Assembly: GCA_017642565.1 (NCBI GenBank)
Contig: JAGCOU010000060.1
Span: 1 to 23,527, forward strand
Origin: Alphaproteobacteria bacterium
GTDB taxonomy: Bacteria; Pseudomonadota; Alphaproteobacteria; Rs-D84
Direction: 5' to 3'
DNA length: 23,527 bases
Under the pieces are notes generated by a model, which saw only the letters and a program-made list of their open reading frames with translations, did not search any database and had not been told where the DNA came from. The stretch's first letter is position 1; every line of letters starts with the position of its first letter. This document shows positions 6,151-13,657 of this stretch, piece by piece. A program made the position numbers and the translations under genes.

Positions 6151-7419
6151 TTACTGGTTCATCGCTGCAAAGAAATCTTCATTTGTTTTGGTTAATCTTA
6201 ATTTATCCAACAAAAATTCCATTGCTTCCAAAGTTCCCATCGGGTTTATTATACGCCGCAAAACATACATTTTGGACAGAGTATCTTTGGACACCAACAA
6301 ATCTTCCTTGCGAGTTCCAGATTTTGTAATATCAATCGCAGGATAAACGCGTTTATCAGATAATTTTCTATCCAAAATAATTTCGCTATTACCCGTACCT
6401 TTAAATTCTTCAAAGACAACTTCGTCCATTTTGGAACCTGTATCAATCAAAGCTGTGGCGATAATTGTCAAAGACCCGCCACCTTCAATATTTCGAGCAG
6501 CACCAAAGAAACGTTTTGGTCTTTGCAAAGCATACGCATCAACACCACCAGTCAACACTTTACCACTTGATGGCACCACAGTATTATAAGCGCGTCCAAG
6601 TCTCGTGATAGAATCAAGCAAAATCACAACGTCTTGTCCTGATTCAACCAAACGTTTAGCCTTTTCAATAACCATTTCTGCAACTTGAATATGGCGCGTA
6701 GCAGGTTCATCAAAAGTAGAAGAAATCACTTCGCCACGAACGCTGCGTTGCATATCTGTCACTTCTTCTGGACGTTCGTCAATCAATAAAACTATCAATT
6801 TAACATCTGGATAGTTAGTCGCAATAGAATGCGCAATGTTTTGCAACATCACAGTTTTACCAGTTCTTGGTGGCGCAACAATTAACGACCTTTGCCCTTT
6901 TCCCGTAGGTGAAATCAAATCAATAACACGTGCAGACAAATTACGTCCCTTGTCTGTATCGTTTTCAACTTCCATTTTTAATTTTTCATCTGGATAAAGT
7001 GGCGTCATATCATCAAAAGAAATACGATGGCGCAACTTTTCAGGATCTTCCCCATTAACCCGTTCAATCGTTTCAAGTGCGAAATAACGTTCAGACTCAT
7101 TCTGCGGGGCCTGAATTTGACCCTCTACATAATCACCTGTCTTTAAACCATATTTTTTGATTAAATTTGGCGACACATACAAATCATCCGGCCCAGCCAA
7201 ATAATTGCTTTCCGGAGCGCGCAAGAAACCAAAACCGTCTGGCATCCGTTCCAAAACACCGTCACCTATCAAAACAATGGATTTATCAGCGGCATAAACA
7301 CGCATCACTGCGAAACGCAACTGTTGAACATTTAATTGAGAAGGATTTTCAATCCCCATATCTTCAGCCATCTTCAACAATTGTTGAGGAGACTTAGTCT
7401 TTAATTCGTTTACATGCAT
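6151..7419 (-). CDS. rho: Transcription termination factor Rho
   Basis: This is the hexameric RNA-dependent ATPase that ends transcription at unstructured C-rich RNA in the cytoplasm. The start is ATG 7419 (MHVNELK), preceded by AAAAAGGC; the longer open frame to 7524 runs through the promoter and is rejected. The 422-aa length is standard. Visible parts are the N-terminal helical domain (1-45), the cold-shock RNA-binding fold with RNP1-like DGFGFLR (61-67), Walker A PPRTGKT (183-189), Walker B VVILLDS (264-270), the Q loop LTGGVDA (289-295), and the R-loop region KGTGNSEIILDR (340-351). It has its own near-consensus promoter and a leader of about 48 nt. In many bacteria rho represses itself by early termination in the leader; this leader is short, so that is uncertain here. 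Confidence 0.98.
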   Translation of the reverse strand: MHVNELKTKSPQQLLKMAEDMGIENPSQLNVQQLRFAVMRVYAADKSIVLIGDGVLERMPDGFGFLRAPESNYLAGPDDLYVSPNLIKKYGLKTGDYVEGQIQAPQNESERYFALETIERVNGEDPEKLRHRISFDDMTPLYPDEKLKMEVENDTDKGRNLSARVIDLISPTGKGQRSLIVAPPRTGKTVMLQNIAHSIATNYPDVKLIVLLIDERPEEVTDMQRSVRGEVISSTFDEPATRHIQVAEMVIEKAKRLVESGQDVVILLDSITRLGRAYNTVVPSSGKVLTGGVDAYALQRPKRFFGAARNIEGGGSLTIIATALIDTGSKMDEVVFEEFKGTGNSEIILDRKLSDKRVYPAIDITKSGTRKEDLLVSKDTLSKMYVLRRIINPMGTLEAMEFLLDKLRLTKTNEDFFAAMNQ

Positions 7420-7473
7420 AAAAAAGCCTTTTTGGAAATGGTAGACGAAGAATTTCGCTACCTTGTTGTCTAA

Positions 7474-7502
7474 ATTATAGTAAAAAAATAACAAAAAGTC
7501 AA
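7474..7502 (-). promoter_or_regulatory. Near-consensus sigma70 promoter of rho
   Basis: TTGACT (7497-7502), a 17-base spacer and TATAAT (7474-7479) read leftward. This is 5/6 plus 6/6 with ideal spacing. The predicted start is near 7467, about 48 nt before the rho ATG. Confidence 0.85.
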
Positions 7503-7515
7503 GATGTCTGGCAAA

Positions 7516-7538
7516 GCGGCCCAAAAAAACTGGGCCGC
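7516..7538 (-). terminator. GC-rich hairpin ending the 48-aa gene
   Basis: GCGGCCCA (7516-7523) pairs with TGGGCCGC (7531-7538) around a 7-base loop that is all T apart from one G on the - strand. It lies 10 bases past the small gene's stop and 14 bases before the rho -35. The following - strand bases are only TTTGCC, so efficiency is uncertain. Confidence 0.55.
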
Positions 7539-7548
7539 CTTAAACCTT

Positions 7549-7695
7549 TTATTTAGAATCTTTGAACCGAGCACCAGATCCTTCCAACAGCGCTACAAGA
7601 TCCACAGGTACTTTCTGTTTTGCAGAGATTTCCGCCGCAGCAGCCTCAAATTTCAAGCCTTTGGTCGCCTTGGCGAAAGAATTTACGTTAGTCAT
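7549..7695 (-). CDS. Small cytoplasmic protein, 48 aa, unknown function
   Basis: This intact small gene starts at ATG 7695 behind AAAGGTGAT and ends TAA at 7549-7551. The product begins MTNVNSFAKATKGLKFEAAA and ends VALLEGSGARFKDSK. It is basic and Ala/Lys-rich, probably helical at the N-terminus, with no signal peptide, membrane segment or Cys. Upstream are two TTGACA boxes 12 bp apart, and downstream is a GC-rich hairpin, so it is a complete transcription unit between ompA-like and rho. No family was recognised. Strong -35 elements and a single-gene unit suggest a well-expressed small protein. Alternative: a small RNA whose reading frame is incidental, although the ribosome site argues for translation. 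Confidence 0.7.
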   Translation of the reverse strand: MTNVNSFAKATKGLKFEAAAAEISAKQKVPVDLVALLEGSGARFKDSK

Positions 7696-7737
7696 TTTAT
7701 CACCTTTTACGCTTTATCTCTCTATCAATTACTGACC

Positions 7738-7778
7738 ACACTACACCAAAAAATATTTTTTGTCAAGTGTTTTGTCAA
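7738..7778 (-). promoter_or_regulatory. Tandem -35 promoter region of the 48-aa gene
   Basis: Two perfect TTGACA hexamers (7773-7778 and 7761-7766) are 12 bp apart within a direct repeat TTGACAAAA. Each has a -10-like hexamer at 17-bp spacing: TATTTT (7750-7755) for the first and TAGTGT (7738-7743) for the second. The first pair is the better match. Confidence 0.6.
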
Positions 7779-7784
7779 TACTTT

Positions 7785-9908
7785 CTAGATTTTCTCTTCA
7801 CTACCACAATCTTCGCATTCGTCCGTCTCGGTATATTCTTCGACAACGATAGGCGCAGGTTTTGGTTGTTCTGTATATTGAACTTCTTTCACAACACGCA
7901 CACGACGATTTTCAGCATTTGGCGTATTGTTTGGTGTTGGAACTTTCAAATCTTCTTCTCCTGCAGACACTGCAATAATTTGAGACGCTGGTATTCCGCG
8001 TCCAATCAACATTTTTTGCACTGCTTCAGCACGACGACCACCCAAAGCATAATTATATGCATTAGAGCCTGCTGTATCAGTATGCCCAACCACGGAAATC
8101 TTTACATTTTTATTTGACTGGGTTGTTTCTGCGAGTTTATCAATGATATCGTCATATTCTGGTTTTATAATAGCCTTGTTGAAATCAAATCTTATTTCAA
8201 ATATTTCTTCGACTATTCTCTGTCTTGGTTCCAAAGGAATCTGTTGAACTTTGATAATAGTTTTATCGTTTGAAACAGCTGGAGCCGGAGCATTATTCAA
8301 ATCATCAAGTCTAGCATTAATCGCAGCCAATTCAGCACGCAAACTAGTCATTAATTCAATAAATTCACTGCGAGACACATAATCATCAATTTGTGGACAA
8401 GTTTGACATTTTTGGCACTCTTGACATTTTGGACATTCAACACTTAATTGTTGTGCTGGACAAGTTGGATTATCATGAATCACTTGAGCCTTGCATTCTT
8501 GGCATTCCTGACAAGCCGCCTGTTTTGGACATTCTTGGACAGCAGGACAAGTTGGTTTTGGTTCTTCTTGCTGTTTAAGAACCTCTTCTTTTAATGCCTG
8601 ACAACTTTCGCATGCGGTGCATTCCTGCTTAGGCATCTCGCGTTCTTCACGATAAACAGAAGTCCCCAACAATTCTTCTAAATCGTTTTTAGATTCTTCG
8701 CGATAAATTGATGAATTTCTTGAACGGTCAGAATCTTCACGATAAAGCAAGACTTCCCTAACTTCCTGTAAATCTTGACAAGCAGAACATTCTGGTTGTT
8801 TTGCAGAATCTTCTGAACGTTTTAACAACAATTCTTTTAATTCATGGAATTCCTTACAGGTTGGCGCTTCTGGCTGAACCAAAATAATATCCTTTATTTC
8901 CTGATAATCATCACAAACAGAACATGACTGTGGTTCTGTTGCCTGCTGTCTCAGCAAAAGTTCTTTTAATTCTTGGTAATCTTGGGAAGTCTGGGCCTGA
9001 CATTCTTTGCACTTTTGACATTCTTGTTGTTCACGATAAATAGTTGTTTCGTATTTATCACCGGAACCGGACAAATCGTCAGAACCATTAAAAGTGTCTG
9101 TTCCTTCGTCTACATTTTCTTCGCCACCATAAATATTTTGATTGATTATCATAGAAGGCTGTTGCTGGGCAGCAACTGCGACCGGCACTGGTTGAATTAG
9201 ATTCGCAGGCACATTAACATTATTCACAATCAAAACACTATCACGGGAACGAGAAGCACCCACCATTGAACTTAAACGACGAGTTTCTGGATAATACTGT
9301 TCATCTGCAACTGGCGCAGGTTTAAGATTTTCAGATTTTACCGCTGTTGGAGCAACAACTTTGCCATTACTACAATCGCGCAAGGTTTCCATAGTCGCAG
9401 CAAAACGATTTCTACATTCTTCTGCTGTAGCGTTTTGACCAGTTGACGCTGCAGATATCCAACAATCAAATTTTGCCTGGGCCTCTGCTGCCAGTTGAGG
9501 TTGTTTTTCTACTGCATCATTTTTCAATTCTTCCATCAAATCGTTATAGGCGGTATAAATATCAAATCTTTCTGCTTCGCCACGTATTGGCCAATTGTCC
9601 AAACTTTCTGGATACGGAGTTTCACCAGAAAAAGCACCAACCGCCTTTTGAGCAAACAATTCCCCAACATCAGGATAACCACTTGTGCGTGCATTAAATA
9701 ATGCATACGAACGATAGTTCATAGCCAACTGATTAAGGAAAGAATCTTGGTGCGGTGCACCCTCAGCAGATATGTTTTCAACATAATCAACCGTTGGCGT
9801 ATCATATCTAACCATCACATTTTCTGTATTTTCATCCGATCCCATACAACCACCCAAAGCCACGCACACAGCCAAAGACAGCATAGATGTATAACATTTA
9901 TTTTTCAT
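7785..9908 (-). CDS. OmpA-family lipoprotein with long Cys-rich CxxC segment (707 aa)
   Basis: ATG 9908 follows AAGGAAAGGAA. A lipoprotein signal peptide ends LGGC21, so the protein is lipid-anchored in the envelope. Residues 55-180 form a domain with QAKFDCW and a later EECRNRF, as in alphaproteobacterial OmpA-type lipoproteins. Residues 180-290 are a low-complexity linker. Residues 291-505 hold repeats of the form C-x-x-C...(Y/F)xELKELLLxR and contain 22 Cys, including five at strict i+3 spacing (492, 495, 498, 501, 504). Residues 510-540 are a short coiled coil. The OmpA C-terminal peptidoglycan-binding domain spans about 565-675 (FDFNKAIIKPEY, GHTDTAGS-x2-YNYALGGRRA, NRRVRV). The tail adds CEDC (698-701). 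It probably ties the outer membrane to the wall; the Cys segment may form inter-chain disulfides or bind metal (inference). Pal is about 170 aa, so this is far longer. A promoter lies at 9943-9971. Confidence 0.93.
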   Translation of the reverse strand: MKNKCYTSMLSLAVCVALGGCMGSDENTENVMVRYDTPTVDYVENISAEGAPHQDSFLNQLAMNYRSYALFNARTSGYPDVGELFAQKAVGAFSGETPYPESLDNWPIRGEAERFDIYTAYNDLMEELKNDAVEKQPQLAAEAQAKFDCWISAASTGQNATAEECRNRFAATMETLRDCSNGKVVAPTAVKSENLKPAPVADEQYYPETRRLSSMVGASRSRDSVLIVNNVNVPANLIQPVPVAVAAQQQPSMIINQNIYGGEENVDEGTDTFNGSDDLSGSGDKYETTIYREQQECQKCKECQAQTSQDYQELKELLLRQQATEPQSCSVCDDYQEIKDIILVQPEAPTCKEFHELKELLLKRSEDSAKQPECSACQDLQEVREVLLYREDSDRSRNSSIYREESKNDLEELLGTSVYREEREMPKQECTACESCQALKEEVLKQQEEPKPTCPAVQECPKQAACQECQECKAQVIHDNPTCPAQQLSVECPKCQECQKCQTCPQIDDYVSRSEFIELMTSLRAELAAINARLDDLNNAPAPAVSNDKTIIKVQQIPLEPRQRIVEEIFEIRFDFNKAIIKPEYDDIIDKLAETTQSNKNVKISVVGHTDTAGSNAYNYALGGRRAEAVQKMLIGRGIPASQIIAVSAGEEDLKVPTPNNTPNAENRRVRVVKEVQYTEQPKPAPIVVEEYTETDECEDCGSEEKI

Positions 9909-9942
9909 GTTTGGTTCCTTTCCTTAACTTGATATCAAAATG

Positions 9943-9971
9943 ATTATACAAACTTTTAAAAATCTAGTAAA
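9943..9971 (-). promoter_or_regulatory. Sigma70-like promoter of the OmpA-type lipoprotein gene
   Basis: TTTACT (9966-9971), a 17-base spacer and TATAAT (9943-9948) on the - strand. The start would be near 9936, about 28 nt before the ATG. Confidence 0.65.
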
Positions 9972-10014
9972 GAGAAAAAACACACTAAAATTATAATTCG
10001 TGACAAAAGAAAAT

Positions 10015-10821
10015 TTATTTATCCAACATCTGGGTAGCCATCGATCCCAAAGACGGTAACATCGACTTGATGTTTCCAGAACCACCCATTGACGAAACTG
10101 CTTCTAAGACCGAACCAGTCCCGGCTGCACCAGTTGTTTGTCCAACACTGCCCAATGTCTGCACCAAGAAATTGCCATACAATTCTCGTTTTGCAGCATT
10201 TATCTTACCAGGCGCACATCTTTCAGATTTTTCTTTTAATTTTGTGATTTTGCTTAATTCAGATTTAGTTAAATCTTCATCTGCAAATGGAATCCTTGCA
10301 AAAACATCGTAAATATTTGACATGTACTTACAATTCTTTCCGTTCTCATCACATTTTTTTCCAGAAGAAACCTTTGGAAAGCCTTCCCATACTGTTTTTT
10401 CGTCAGCAGAAGCAGAAAAAGTTTCGTAACAAGTATCGCCATCATCGTGGTCTTCCAAGAAACGTTCATACGCACCACCACTGTTATTCTTGTCAGCAGA
10501 ACACGGTTCATCGCCCAAACCACTCACCGCGCTACCCGCATTTGTATCACCTATTTTTGCCCACTCTTTAACCAGGGAATTTACAGTATTGACTTCGTCA
10601 CTAGTCGGCGCGCAATCAGAACTAAGTTGTTGTTGTTGTGCACTCAAACTCTTTACACTGCCCACCAAACCAATAACCGTAGGCAACAAACTGGTTGCAC
10701 TCGCCATCTTATCAGTCTGTTTAGCAGCCACAGGAGCCGCCTTTTTGATAGTAACGGCAGCCATTGACGCCATTGGCATCATGCAAGTGATAATGATAAA
10801 AATAGAAAACAGTTTCTTCAT
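10015..10821 (-). CDS. Exported Cys-containing protein, unknown (268 aa)
   Basis: ATG 10821 gives the signal peptide MKKLFSIFIIITCMMPMASMA-A; the upstream GCGAGAGAG may act as a purine-rich ribosome site. The mature protein has six Cys (70, 107, 131, 157, 164, 202). It has a hydrophobic helix (about 43-62, SLLPTVIGLVGSVKSLSAQQ), an acidic Asp/Gly-rich middle (103-160), a charged helix (183-202), and a Gly/Ser/Met-rich C-terminus (224-265). The even Cys count suggests disulfides in the periplasm. No known family was recognised. It is a single gene, divergent from lptC, with its own extended -10 promoter. Whether it is surface-exposed or periplasmic cannot be told. Confidence 0.8.
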   Translation of the reverse strand: MKKLFSIFIIITCMMPMASMAAVTIKKAAPVAAKQTDKMASATSLLPTVIGLVGSVKSLSAQQQQLSSDCAPTSDEVNTVNSLVKEWAKIGDTNAGSAVSGLGDEPCSADKNNSGGAYERFLEDHDDGDTCYETFSASADEKTVWEGFPKVSSGKKCDENGKNCKYMSNIYDVFARIPFADEDLTKSELSKITKLKEKSERCAPGKINAAKRELYGNFLVQTLGSVGQTTGAAGTGSVLEAVSSMGGSGNIKSMLPSLGSMATQMLDK

Positions 10822-10836
10822 TCTCTCTCGCTAGCC

Positions 10837-10865
10837 ATTATATCACAAAAAAAACATTATATAAA
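10837..10865 (-). promoter_or_regulatory. Extended -10 promoter of the 268-aa exported-protein gene
   Basis: TGA-TATAAT (perfect -10 at 10837-10842 with TGn) and TTTATA (10860-10865) at 17-bp spacing on the - strand. The start is near 10830, so the leader is only about 9 nt. Confidence 0.6.
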
Positions 10866-10909
10866 TATAAAAATTGCATTTTTATTTACAAAATATTAAA
10901 CTGCATATC

Positions 10910-11389
10910 ATGAAACCAGACAAGCGCAATTTTATAATCTTTTCAAAACATCGTCGTCTTACGCGTTTGTGGCAATTTTTCTTTACTGGCTGGGGTCTGG
11001 TAATGGTCGCTATTCTGGCGGCTGCGCCGTTTTTAACAAAACAATTCTTGTGGACGCCAATAACCGCAGTAAATATGCGAGATGTTATCACAAACCAATT
11101 TAAAATGACTAACGCTTCTTTTTCAGGTATTGACAAAGATGGAAATCCTTTTAAAATTCACGCTGTATCCGGACACCAAGAATATGGGAAACCAGATATA
11201 GTTTTTCTTGAAAAACCATCTGGCGTTATTACTCGTTCTTCGGGCAAAGGGAAAGTTGTGAACAAGATTTCCGCACAACACGGACAATTCAATCACAAAG
11301 AAAAGGTTCTAACTTTGACGGGTCGGGTCAAAATGGATTCCAGCAATGGCGACAAAATATCAACAGGCGAAATGGTGATAAAACTATGA
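10910..11389 (+). CDS. lptC: LptC, LPS-export periplasmic protein (159 aa)
   Basis: LptC is a bitopic inner-membrane protein that takes lipopolysaccharide from LptB2FG and passes it to LptA across the periplasm. ATG 10910 is chosen over the upstream TTG 10874 because it places the basic N-terminus directly before the single membrane helix (about 24-42). The periplasmic part (50-159) has the LptC/OstA pattern: repeated beta-strands with FSGIDKDGNPFKIHAVSGHQ, a KPxGVI segment, and a C-terminal LTGRVKMDSSNGDKISTGEM. The length suits the shorter alphaproteobacterial LptC (DUF1239) group. Its TGA overlaps the lptB ATG by 4 nt (ATGA), so the two are translationally coupled. lptA, often between lptC and lptB, is absent here. 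No clear promoter was seen in the AT-rich gap. Confidence 0.88.
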   Translation: MKPDKRNFIIFSKHRRLTRLWQFFFTGWGLVMVAILAAAPFLTKQFLWTPITAVNMRDVITNQFKMTNASFSGIDKDGNPFKIHAVSGHQEYGKPDIVFLEKPSGVITRSSGKGKVVNKISAQHGQFNHKEKVLTLTGRVKMDSSNGDKISTGEMVIKL

Positions 11390-12117
11390 TAAAAAAATCT
11401 GTATTACGGGCTGAACATTTATCCAAAAGTTATGGGAAACGTCTTGTTTTACGAGACATATCTTTGATTGCAAACCAGGGGGAATCAGTGGGTCTCTTGG
11501 GACCCAACGGCGCGGGGAAAACAACAGCTTTTTATTGCATTACGGGACAACTTCCTGCGACCAGCGGTCAAATATTTTTAAATTCCCAAGATATAACCCA
11601 CTTACCTTTTTATCAACGCTCTAGACTTCACATTGGTTATCTTCCCCAAGAAAACAGCGTATTTCGCGGCTTATCTGTCGAAGACAATATCATGGCGGTT
11701 CTTGAAATAGTCGAACCGAATCGCAAAAAAAGACAAGAAAAACTTGATGCCCTTTTGGAAGAATTTTCTATCACTTTTTTAAGAAAAAGTCCTGCAACTG
11801 CCTTGTCTGGCGGGGAAAGACGTCGTGTAGAAATTGCGCGTGCTTTGGCAAATGATCCAAAATTTATTTTACTCGATGAACCTTTTGCAGGTATTGACCC
11901 TATCGCAGTTAATGAAATTCGTTCAATGGTATCCCAGTTAAAAAATCGCGGACTTGGCGTGATTATTACAGACCACAATGTTCGTGAAACGCTCGGCATT
12001 ACAGACCGCAGTTACGTTTTACATGACGGCAAAATATTAAAACACGGAACTTCGAAAGAAATAGTCCAAGATGAAATGGTTAAAAAAGTTTATCTTGGTG
12101 AAAATTTCACTATGTAA
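11386..12117 (+). CDS. lptB: LptB, LPS-export ABC transporter ATPase
   Basis: This is the cytoplasmic ATPase of the LptB2FG transporter that powers extraction of lipopolysaccharide from the inner membrane. The 243-aa length is standard. Motifs are Walker A GPNGAGKT (39-46), Q loop YLPQE (85-89), signature LSGGERRRVE (140-149), Walker B ILLDEP (161-166), D loop GIDP (169-172), and switch His197 in ITDHNVRETL. The RRRVEIARAL and DHNVRETL wording is typical of LptB rather than LivG or LivF. It starts inside the lptC stop. Eno follows 36 bp later and is probably on the same transcript. Confidence 0.97.
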   Translation: MIKKSVLRAEHLSKSYGKRLVLRDISLIANQGESVGLLGPNGAGKTTAFYCITGQLPATSGQIFLNSQDITHLPFYQRSRLHIGYLPQENSVFRGLSVEDNIMAVLEIVEPNRKKRQEKLDALLEEFSITFLRKSPATALSGGERRRVEIARALANDPKFILLDEPFAGIDPIAVNEIRSMVSQLKNRGLGVIITDHNVRETLGITDRSYVLHDGKILKHGTSKEIVQDEMVKKVYLGENFTM

Positions 12118-12153
12118 AAAACAATCTTAAACAAATAAAAGGAGAATATAGAC

Positions 12154-13416
12154 ATGTTTAATATTGAAAAAATTCATGCGCGTCAAATTATGGATTCGCG
12201 TGGCAATCCAACAATAGAATGTGATGTAACTTTGTCAGGTGGCGCTTTTGGTCGTGCATCTGTTCCATCAGGCGCATCCACAGGTTCTTTTGAAGCACTT
12301 GAATTACGAGATGGTGGCAACGCTTATATGGGCAAAGGTGTTTCAACAGCGGTAAAAAATGTGAACGAAACCATCGCCCCTGCGTTGATTGGAATGGACG
12401 CAACAAAACAAACAGAAATAGACGAAAAAATGTTGGCTATGGACGGTACTCCTAACAAAGAAAAATTTGGTGCAAACGCAATTTTATCAGTATCTTTAGC
12501 GGTGGCACGCGCCGCAGCAAATGCTAAACATATCCCGCTTTATAAATATATCGCTGACATTTTTGGAAATTCAAATCCTTGTGTGTTGCCACGTCCTATG
12601 ATGAACATCATCAACGGCGGTGCCCACGCAGATAACGGTCTAGATGCCCAAGAATTTATGATTATTCCAAACGGCGCAAAAAACGAAGTCGAAGCGATTC
12701 GTATGGGGTCCGAAATATTCCATAATCTTAAATCTATTTTGAAAAAATCTAAACATTCAACAAATGTTGGTGACGAAGGTGGATTTGCACCAAACTTTAA
12801 CGCTTGCAACGAAGCATTGGATACAATCGTCTCGGCGATTCGCGCAGCAGGCTATGAACCAGGCACACAAGTTTCTATTGGTCTGGATGTTGCTTCATCA
12901 GAATTTTACAAAGACGGAATTTATCATTTTGAAGGCACACAAAAAACAGCTGATGAAATGATTGAATTTTATGAAGATTTGATTTCCAAATATCCAATTG
13001 TTTCAATTGAAGATGCTTTGGCAGAAGAAGATTGGGACGCCTGGAAAAAATTAACTCAAAAAATCGGTGACAAATGCCAATTGGTCGGCGATGATTTGTT
13101 CGTGACAAATCCGATTCGTTTAAAGAAAGGTATCGACAACGGCGTAGCAAACGCAATTCTTATCAAAGTAAATCAAATTGGTTCTTTGACAGAAACTTTG
13201 CGCGCAATCAAAATGGCCCAAGATGCCAAATATAGTGTGGTAGTTTCTCACCGCAGTGGCGAAACAGAAGATACTACTATCGCAGATTTAGCTGTTGCAA
13301 CAAATGCGGGACAAATCAAGACAGGTTCTATGTCACGCACTGACCGTATGGCAAAATACAATCAATTAATTCGTATTGAAGAAGAATTAGGTAATTCAGC
13401 AAAATACGGTATTTAA
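12154..13416 (+). CDS. eno: Enolase
   Basis: Cytoplasmic enolase converts 2-phosphoglycerate to phosphoenolpyruvate in glycolysis and is often part of the RNA degradosome. ATG 12154 follows AAAAGGAGAA. The 420-aa length is standard. Catalytic and metal residues are in place: Glu208 in GDEGGFAP, Lys338 in ILIKVNQIGSLTET (the enolase signature), and Mg2+ ligands Asp245 (GLDVASSE), Glu286 (IEDALAEEDW) and Asp313 (VGDDLFVTN). The substrate-loop SGASTG and SHRSGETEDT are also present. The lptC-lptB-eno order is unusual, because eno is commonly near pyrG or ftsB. The next gene starts at the base after the stop. Confidence 0.99.
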   Translation: MFNIEKIHARQIMDSRGNPTIECDVTLSGGAFGRASVPSGASTGSFEALELRDGGNAYMGKGVSTAVKNVNETIAPALIGMDATKQTEIDEKMLAMDGTPNKEKFGANAILSVSLAVARAAANAKHIPLYKYIADIFGNSNPCVLPRPMMNIINGGAHADNGLDAQEFMIIPNGAKNEVEAIRMGSEIFHNLKSILKKSKHSTNVGDEGGFAPNFNACNEALDTIVSAIRAAGYEPGTQVSIGLDVASSEFYKDGIYHFEGTQKTADEMIEFYEDLISKYPIVSIEDALAEEDWDAWKKLTQKIGDKCQLVGDDLFVTNPIRLKKGIDNGVANAILIKVNQIGSLTETLRAIKMAQDAKYSVVVSHRSGETEDTTIADLAVATNAGQIKTGSMSRTDRMAKYNQLIRIEEELGNSAKYGI

Positions 13417-13623
13417 ATGATATCTTTGGCTGGCGTTTTATGGGCTGCAAAGCGAATCGTAGCAATCGGAGTTTTGATATGCATAATATTAACACCTGCA
13501 TATTTGGCTGCCGTAAATGGTCGTGAAAAAATCGATGTTGCACGCGTTCGCTTTGGCTCTTGGCTCCTAGGATGGTCTGTCATAGGTTGGCTGTTTGCAT
13601 TATTCATAGCAACAAAAAAATAA
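13417..13623 (+). CDS. Two-helix membrane protein, superinfection-immunity-like (68 aa)
   Basis: ATG 13417 directly abuts the eno TAA (TAAATG), with no separate ribosome site, so translation is probably coupled by re-initiation. The product has two hydrophobic helices (about 7-31 and 47-65) joined by a short charged loop (NGREKIDVARVR). The second helix reads GSWLLGWSVIGWLFALFIA, matching the N-x-LLGWTxIGWxxAL pattern of the superinfection-immunity protein family (T4 Imm-like; Pfam name Imm_superinfect), which is widespread in bacteria as small membrane proteins of unclear function. Phage exclusion has been shown only for the T4 member, so a defence role here is speculative. A bidirectional terminator follows at once. 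Confidence 0.68.
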   Translation: MISLAGVLWAAKRIVAIGVLICIILTPAYLAAVNGREKIDVARVRFGSWLLGWSVIGWLFALFIATKK

Positions 13624-13657
13624 AACCGCCAATTAAGGCGGTTTCTTTTATTTTTTT
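13623..13657. terminator. Bidirectional intrinsic terminator between eno operon and M23 gene
   Basis: AAACCGCC (13623-13630) and GGCGGTTT (13637-13644) pair around AATTAA. On the + strand TTTCTTTTATTTTTTT follows. On the - strand the stem ends in GGTTTTA, just after the M23 stop at 13648. Confidence 0.85.

Noticed and set aside
7420..7524. N-terminal extension of Rho
   Set aside because: The extra residues are translated promoter and leader; ATG 7419 has a ribosome site and matches standard Rho starts.
7504..7788. 94-codon + strand frame between rho and the OmpA-type gene
   Set aside because: It is antisense to the 48-aa gene, which has a ribosome site and promoter; the + frame has neither.
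9975..10010. Possible terminator hairpin after the 268-aa gene (CACGAATTATAATTTTAGTG)
   Set aside because: The pairing is short and mismatched; the A/T-rich look alone is not enough.
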